DNA from: Acidimicrobiia bacterium
GTDB lineage: Bacteria; Actinomycetota; Acidimicrobiia; Acidimicrobiales; Ilumatobacteraceae
DNA length: 8,505 nt
Direction of reading: 5' to 3'
Assembly: GCA_009926705.1 (NCBI GenBank)
Contig: RFOJ01000033.1
Location: forward strand, 1 to 8,505
Of this stretch, positions 5,317 through 8,505 are shown piece after piece (the first letter of the stretch is position 1; every line of letters starts with the position of its first letter). The notes under the pieces were generated by a model. It ran no database searches. It had not been told where the DNA came from and saw only the letters and a program-made list of their open reading frames with translations. The position numbers were made by a program, and so were the translations under genes.

Positions 5317-7859
5317 CCGCCGAACGTGGCGGCAAAACGCACCTTGAACGCTTCGCTCACCACCACGTAACCAGCGGTCACCACTGCAAGCGTCATCGCG
5401 ACGGTGGCAGGCAGTGCCACTAGGCCGAGGTCACGGGCCAGCCACGAGTACGGCAACGCGACGGTGATGACGGCGACCATGGTCGACGTCACGAGCAACC
5501 CGGGGCCGGGCCGACTCGCCCACACTCTGCGGCTCGTGCGAAGGATGATGAGCGCCGCCAGTTCGGTGAGCGTCGACTCGACGAACCAACCGCTTCGCAC
5601 GAGCTCGGCCCCGGCCCCGAACCCGAGCCGCAGCACGCCGAAGGTGAGCAGGTCGAAGACCGTGCTCGTGAGACCGAACACGATCATGAACTGCCGCACG
5701 TGCCGGGTGTTCCACTTGCGGGGCTTGCGCATGAGCTCTTCGTCGACGTCGTCGGTAGCGATGGTGAGCCCGGGAATGTCGGAGAGGAAGTTGAGCAGCA
5801 ACACCTGCAGCGGCAGCATTGGCAAGAACGGCAAGAAGATGGTGGCAGCCGCCAGCGACACCATGTTGCCGAAATTGGCGCTGGTGGTGACGTGCACGTA
5901 CTTGAGGGTGTTCACGAAGATCCGGCGCCCTTGGCGGATGCCTTCTGCGAGCGCGCCGAGGTCTTTGGTCAAGAGCACTAGGTCGGCAGTTTGTTTTGCG
6001 ACGTCGACGGCACTCTCGACGCTGATGCCAACATCGGCCGCGTGAAGCGCCGGCGAATCGTTGATGCCGTCGCCCAAGAACCCCACGGTGTGCCCAGCTC
6101 GCGAATATGCGCGGACGATGCGTTCTTTTTGGATGGGGTCGACTTCGGCAAAGACGTGCACGTCGTCGACGAAAGCAGCCAGCTCTGGGTCGCTCAGCGC
6201 TGCGACGCGGCTTCCGGTCACGCACGTGGTGGCGTCGAGCCCGACGAGCGAGGCGACGTGCGCTGCCGCCAACCGGTTGTCGCCGGTGATGATGCGCACG
6301 CCTACCCCCATGTCAGCGAGCACGCTGATGGCGTGGCTGGCACCAGGCTTCGGCGGGTCGGCAAAGGTGAGAAACCCGACGAAGACGAGGTCTCGTTCGT
6401 CTGCGCTCGTAATTGAGTGCTCATAGGCGTTCCTAACGACGTGCTCCCCCGCGCCCGCCACGTCGTGCTCGTTCGCACACTCTCGGTAGGCCACGCCCAG
6501 CACGCGGATGCCGCCTTCCGACAATCGTTCGAACGTTTGCATGATGACACTTCGGTCGTCGCCGATCGGTGAGATTGCCCCGTCACGATCGAAGTGCGTA
6601 CAGCACGCGAGCAACGGCTCGAACGCACCTTTGGCCGCCATGTACCGTCCGCGCTTCGAGCGCACGAGCACAGTCATTCGCTTGCGAGTGAAGTCGAACG
6701 GCACTTCTCCCTCGTACGACCAGTCGTCGTCCGACGCCGATCGGTCGGCGAGGATCGCGTCGTCGAGCGGGTTGGGAAAGCCCTTCTGATGGCGCGCCGT
6801 GAGCCATGCCCACCGCGTCACGCGAGGGTCGGAGCGACCGTCGACGCTGAGGCTCTCTTGCACCGTGACCGACCCAGTGGTGATGGTGCCGGTCTTGTCG
6901 GTGCAGAGAATGTCGAGACCACCGACGTCTTCGATTGCGTCGAGTCGCTTCACGATGACCTTGCTCTTCGCCATCGCCACCGCGCCGCGCGAGAGGCTGA
7001 ACGTGACGATCGCTGGCAGCATCTGCGGCGTGAGCCCCACTGCCAACGCCAACGAGAACAGCACCGAGTCGATGACCGGTCGGCGAATCACCACGTTCAC
7101 CACGAAGATGAGCGTCACCAGCACTGCGGTGGCACGCATCAGCATGAAGCCAAACGCAGTGATGCCGCGCTCGAACGACGTCGGCAGGTGCTGGCGCGCG
7201 ACGACTCCGCTGATCTTGCCGAATTCGGTCTCCACGCCTGTGCACGTCACGATTGCACGGCCTTCGCCGCTCGACACGTACGTTCCGAGGTGCGCCATGT
7301 TGGTGCGTTCAGCAAGCGGCGCGTCGTCGTTTACGATGCCCGGGGTCTTGTGCCTGGGGAAGGCCTCGCCGGTCAGCGACGACTCGTCGAGTCTCAGGTG
7401 ATTCGCCGACAGCAGTCTGCAGTCGCCGGGCACCACGTCGCCGGCGCGCAGCACCACCACATCGCCCGGCACCACGTCACCGAGCGCCACCTCGCGTTCG
7501 CGCCCGTCTCGAATCACGTCGGCATGCACGCTCACCGTGCCGAGCAACGCCTGCACCGCACGAACAGCCCCGCGTTCTTGCGCGAAGCCGAGCACACTGC
7601 TCATGCCGACGATGGCCAGCACGATGACGGCCTGCGATTGTTCGCCGAGAAAGGCTGATACTGCCGCCACCCCGATCAGAATGATGATGATCGGGTTGCT
7701 GAACTGCCGCAGCGCGAGCCGAGCCATCGAGGTGTGGTGCACGCCGACCGGCTTGGGTGACCGCTTGCGTATCTCGCGGGCGTCGATCTCGGAGAGCCCT
7801 TGCGCCGACGAGTGCAGGCGCTCGAAGAGCTCTTGTTCGCGACAGGACCAGTCAGTCAT
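5313..7859 (-). CDS. mgtA: Magnesium-translocating P-type ATPase (MgtA/MgtB family)
   Basis: This 848-residue P-type ATPase is predicted to import Mg2+ across the membrane using ATP. Domains in order: two N-terminal membrane helices (about 53-93), the actuator domain with TGEA (163-166), helices 3-4 (about 235-290), the phosphorylation site DKTGT (Asp321) preceded by KSKVIVKRLDAIEDVGGLDI, the nucleotide domain with KGAFEP (410-415), TGDN (525-528), the hinge GDGINDSPA (596-604), and C-terminal helices. The segment QVLLLNFLSDIPGLTIATDD (685-704) is diagnostic of the Mg2+ (P3B) subfamily. In helix 4 the usual PEMLP of enteric MgtA reads PQMLP (278-282). It is about 50 residues shorter than E. 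coli MgtA, partly at the N-terminus. ATG 7859 is supported by GAGGTGA nine nt upstream and an in-frame TGA four codons upstream. No recognised Mg2+ riboswitch was seen, but tandem 25-bp repeats lie just upstream. The symbol denotes family; orthology to enteric mgtA was not tested. Confidence 0.93.
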   Translation of the reverse strand: MTDWSCREQELFERLHSSAQGLSEIDAREIRKRSPKPVGVHHTSMARLALRQFSNPIIIILIGVAAVSAFLGEQSQAVIVLAIVGMSSVLGFAQERGAVRAVQALLGTVSVHADVIRDGREREVALGDVVPGDVVVLRAGDVVPGDCRLLSANHLRLDESSLTGEAFPRHKTPGIVNDDAPLAERTNMAHLGTYVSSGEGRAIVTCTGVETEFGKISGVVARQHLPTSFERGITAFGFMLMRATAVLVTLIFVVNVVIRRPVIDSVLFSLALAVGLTPQMLPAIVTFSLSRGAVAMAKSKVIVKRLDAIEDVGGLDILCTDKTGTITTGSVTVQESLSVDGRSDPRVTRWAWLTARHQKGFPNPLDDAILADRSASDDDWSYEGEVPFDFTRKRMTVLVRSKRGRYMAAKGAFEPLLACCTHFDRDGAISPIGDDRSVIMQTFERLSEGGIRVLGVAYRECANEHDVAGAGEHVVRNAYEHSITSADERDLVFVGFLTFADPPKPGASHAISVLADMGVGVRIITGDNRLAAAHVASLVGLDATTCVTGSRVAALSDPELAAFVDDVHVFAEVDPIQKERIVRAYSRAGHTVGFLGDGINDSPALHAADVGISVESAVDVAKQTADLVLLTKDLGALAEGIRQGRRIFVNTLKYVHVTTSANFGNMVSLAAATIFLPFLPMLPLQVLLLNFLSDIPGLTIATDDVDEELMRKPRKWNTRHVRQFMIVFGLTSTVFDLLTFGVLRLGFGAGAELVRSGWFVESTLTELAALIILRTSRRVWASRPGPGLLVTSTMVAVITVALPYSWLARDLGLVALPATVAMTLAVVTAGYVVVSEAFKVRFAATFGG

Positions 7860-7868
7860 GGTGGGCGT

Positions 7869-7875
7869 TCACCTC
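7869..7875 (-). promoter_or_regulatory. Ribosome binding site of the Mg2+ ATPase gene
   Basis: On the minus strand GAGGTGA ends nine nt before the ATG at 7859. Together with the in-frame TGA four codons upstream it fixes the start. It lies inside the third, degenerate copy of the 25-bp repeat described separately. Confidence 0.75.
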
Positions 7876-7941
7876 GCGGCCGCTTTCGCGGGCTCGTCCG
7901 GTTGCGGCGTTCACAGGCACGACCGGTTGCCGCGTTCGCAG
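7870..7941 (-). repeat. 25-bp tandem repeats upstream of the Mg2+ ATPase gene
   Basis: On the minus strand two 22-nt units sharing GAACGCNGCAACCGGNCG occupy 7920-7941 and 7895-7916 and match at 19 of 22 positions with a 25-bp period. A third, weaker copy in the same phase occupies 7870-7891 (11 of its first 13 nt match copy one) and covers the ribosome binding site. The position, 11 to 82 nt before the start codon, suggests an operator or structured leader. Chance duplication in GC-rich DNA cannot be excluded for the third copy. Confidence 0.6.
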
Positions 7942-8071
7942 ATTCGCCTCGTCGTCACAGACTCCGAGGCCCAGCCTTCATTCGGGTGTATGGGTCTCAG
8001 GCTGCGGCCAGATTCTGAAGGTTTGGCAATGCATCCGTACCGAATCAACGTTCACCCCGAGGTGCTATGTT

Positions 8072-8102
8072 GGGGCAGAAGTGCCCCTAATACCCCCCCC
8101 CC
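8072..8102 (+). other. Small GC hairpin followed by a C10 homopolymer
   Basis: GGGGCA (8072-8077) and TGCCCC (8082-8087) form a 6-bp stem with a GAAG loop. After TAATA comes an uninterrupted run of ten C at 8093-8102. The hairpin lacks a T-run on either strand, so it is not a convincing terminator. The C run is unusually long for non-coding DNA of this composition. Confidence 0.6.
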
Positions 8103-8146
8103 GCTACTTGCCGTCGGGATCCTCGCTGCCGCGAGTTGCAATGGGT

Positions 8147-8165
8147 GTCGCGATGTCAGCGCGAC
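8147..8165. other. Short inverted repeat GTCGCG...CGCGAC
   Basis: GTCGCG (8147-8152) and CGCGAC (8160-8165) form a perfect 6-bp stem with a 7-nt loop. It has no adjacent T-run. It could be an operator half-site pair or a structural element; by itself it is weak evidence because short GC palindromes are frequent in this genome. Confidence 0.35.
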
Positions 8166-8203
8166 CGATTTGGAACGCCTGTCAGAAATGTCACACAAGT
8201 CTT

Positions 8204-8314
8204 ACTTTCAATTCGTTTGACCACTCTGTCTCTCCGTCCAACTTGCAACTGATCTGTTCAGTAATCTCTCCGCGAGCAAGTACTTTCGTCACCAAGTCGC
8301 ACTCAGTACCTTCG
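8204..8314 (+). repeat. TACTTTCG-like elements upstream of the right-edge regulator
   Basis: TACTTTCG at 8281-8288 and TACCTTCG at 8307-8314 lie 26 bp apart, with a further TACTTTCA at 8204-8211. GTACTTTCGTC is shared over 11 nt with the site before the related regulator at 4545-4555. The pair ends 65 bp before the ATG at 8380, or 41 bp before the alternative ATG at 8356; the latter spacing closely matches the first gene (39 bp). Confidence 0.55.
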
Positions 8315-8379
8315 TTTGTTAAGCCTCGAGTGCGGGTAGCCGTACGGTCGAATGCATGCACCTCGTACGCAAATGCACC

Positions 8380-8505
8380 ATGCGCGTACTGATTGACCAA
8401 CTGATTGCTGCCGACTGCCCGGAACTTCTGGATACGGGGCGACGCCTCTATCCCGACGTGCATTTTGAATCATTCGACTTTCTCAGTGCAGCCCTCTCGA
8501 TTGGT
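8380..8505 (+). CDS. N-terminus of a second receiver-like regulator (partial, runs off the edge)
   Basis: An open frame from ATG 8380 continues 42 codons to the window edge with no stop, starting MRVLIDQLIAADCPELLDTG. It aligns with the regulator at 4618: RVLIDQLIAADCPEL against HIAVDSLVAAAVPDL (same Asp, Leu, Ala-Ala, Pro, Leu), and after a two-residue gap DVHFESFD against DLRLEVFN. It therefore looks like the start of a paralogous atypical receiver. As in its relative, the strand-1 acidic pair is reduced to one Asp (IDQ). The DNA-binding domain, if present, lies outside the window. An in-frame ATG at 8356 would add eight residues (MHLVRKCT) and matches the promoter spacing of the relative better. 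Neither start has a Shine-Dalgarno site. An antisense frame across the same DNA was rejected in favour of this one. Confidence 0.62.
   Translation, partial: MRVLIDQLIAADCPELLDTGRRLYPDVHFESFDFLSAALSIG

Larger units (their letters stand above)
7876..8379. other. Long non-coding stretch between ATPase and right-edge regulator
   Basis: About 500 bp with no convincing gene. From left to right it holds the 25-bp repeats of the ATPase leader, an extended -10-like TGCTATGTT (8063-8071) without a good -35, a small GGGGCA-GAAG-TGCCCC hairpin (8072-8087), a run of ten C (8093-8102), a GTCGCG/CGCGAC hairpin (8147-8165), and an AT-richer part (8181-8340 is about 48% G+C by count) with TACTTTC elements. 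Open frames crossing it have unlikely composition or are very short. It must contain the divergent promoters of the ATPase and the right-edge gene; a small RNA is possible but not shown. Confidence 0.6.

Noticed and set aside
5431..6225. Leftward 264-codon open frame
   Set aside because: Overlaps the ATPase gene in another frame on the same strand; translation is almost all Arg, Pro, His and Ala with no domain.
6594..7658. Rightward 354-codon open frame
   Set aside because: Antisense to the well-supported Mg2+ ATPase; the composition (His, Arg, Ala) is typical of a shadow frame.
8063..8090. Promoter based on the extended -10-like TGCTATGTT
   Set aside because: There is no acceptable -35 at 16-18 bp and no gene follows directly, so it is mentioned only within the non-coding stretch.
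7876..8100. Known Mg2+ riboswitch (M-box or mgtA-type leader)
   Set aside because: I found no recognisable M-box core or proline-rich leader peptide on the minus strand upstream of the ATPase; only the tandem repeats stand out.
7537..8220. Rightward 227-codon open frame reaching into the non-coding stretch
   Set aside because: Its first half is antisense to the ATPase and the second half crosses the C10 run and hairpins with no recognisable protein features.
8191..8463. Leftward 90-codon open frame at the right edge
   Set aside because: It is antisense to the partial regulator frame, which has recognisable similarity to the gene at 4618. The 90-residue translation has no recognisable domain and only a weak ribosome site.

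Overview
The window is high-GC bacterial chromosome with densely packed genes on both strands. Gene content, alanine/valine-rich proteins with GC-rich third codon positions, and several starts without a Shine-Dalgarno sequence point to an actinobacterium, possibly an Acidimicrobiia-like lineage. That placement is inference; there is no rRNA or marker gene here. I see no mobile element, CRISPR array, tRNA or rRNA.

Layout, left to right: the probable last codons of a rightward gene and its intrinsic terminator (1-97); a leftward phosphoribosyltransferase / alpha-beta hydrolase fusion (112-1449); a short divergent gap; a rightward pair made of a secreted fasciclin-domain protein (1505-2131) and a short-chain dehydrogenase (2194-3087); a convergent terminator region with a duplicated hairpin arm (3115-3205); a leftward APC-family amino-acid permease (3213-4481); a divergent promoter region with a repeated TACTTTCG element; a rightward LuxR-type regulator with a degenerate receiver domain (4618-5316); a leftward Mg2+-type P-type ATPase (5313-7859) whose stop overlaps that of the regulator by 4 nt; about 500 bp of non-coding DNA with tandem repeats, hairpins and a run of ten C; and, at the right edge, the first 42 codons of a second rightward regulator (8380 to the window end).

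The most interesting observation is that the right-edge partial gene appears to be a paralogue of the regulator at 4618. The N-termini align (shared D, L, AA, P, L, then D-x-x-x-E-x-F), and both genes have two copies of a TACTTTCG-like element 25-26 bp apart upstream. Two related atypical regulators with a common upstream element thus bracket the Mg2+ ATPase gene. A co-regulated or cross-regulating family is a reasonable hypothesis, but nothing here proves a functional link to the transporter.

The remaining genes look like stress or envelope housekeeping functions (nucleotide-type transferase/hydrolase fusion, secreted adhesion-type domain, oxidoreductase, amino-acid uptake, Mg2+ uptake). No multi-gene system such as a defence island or biosynthetic cluster is evident.
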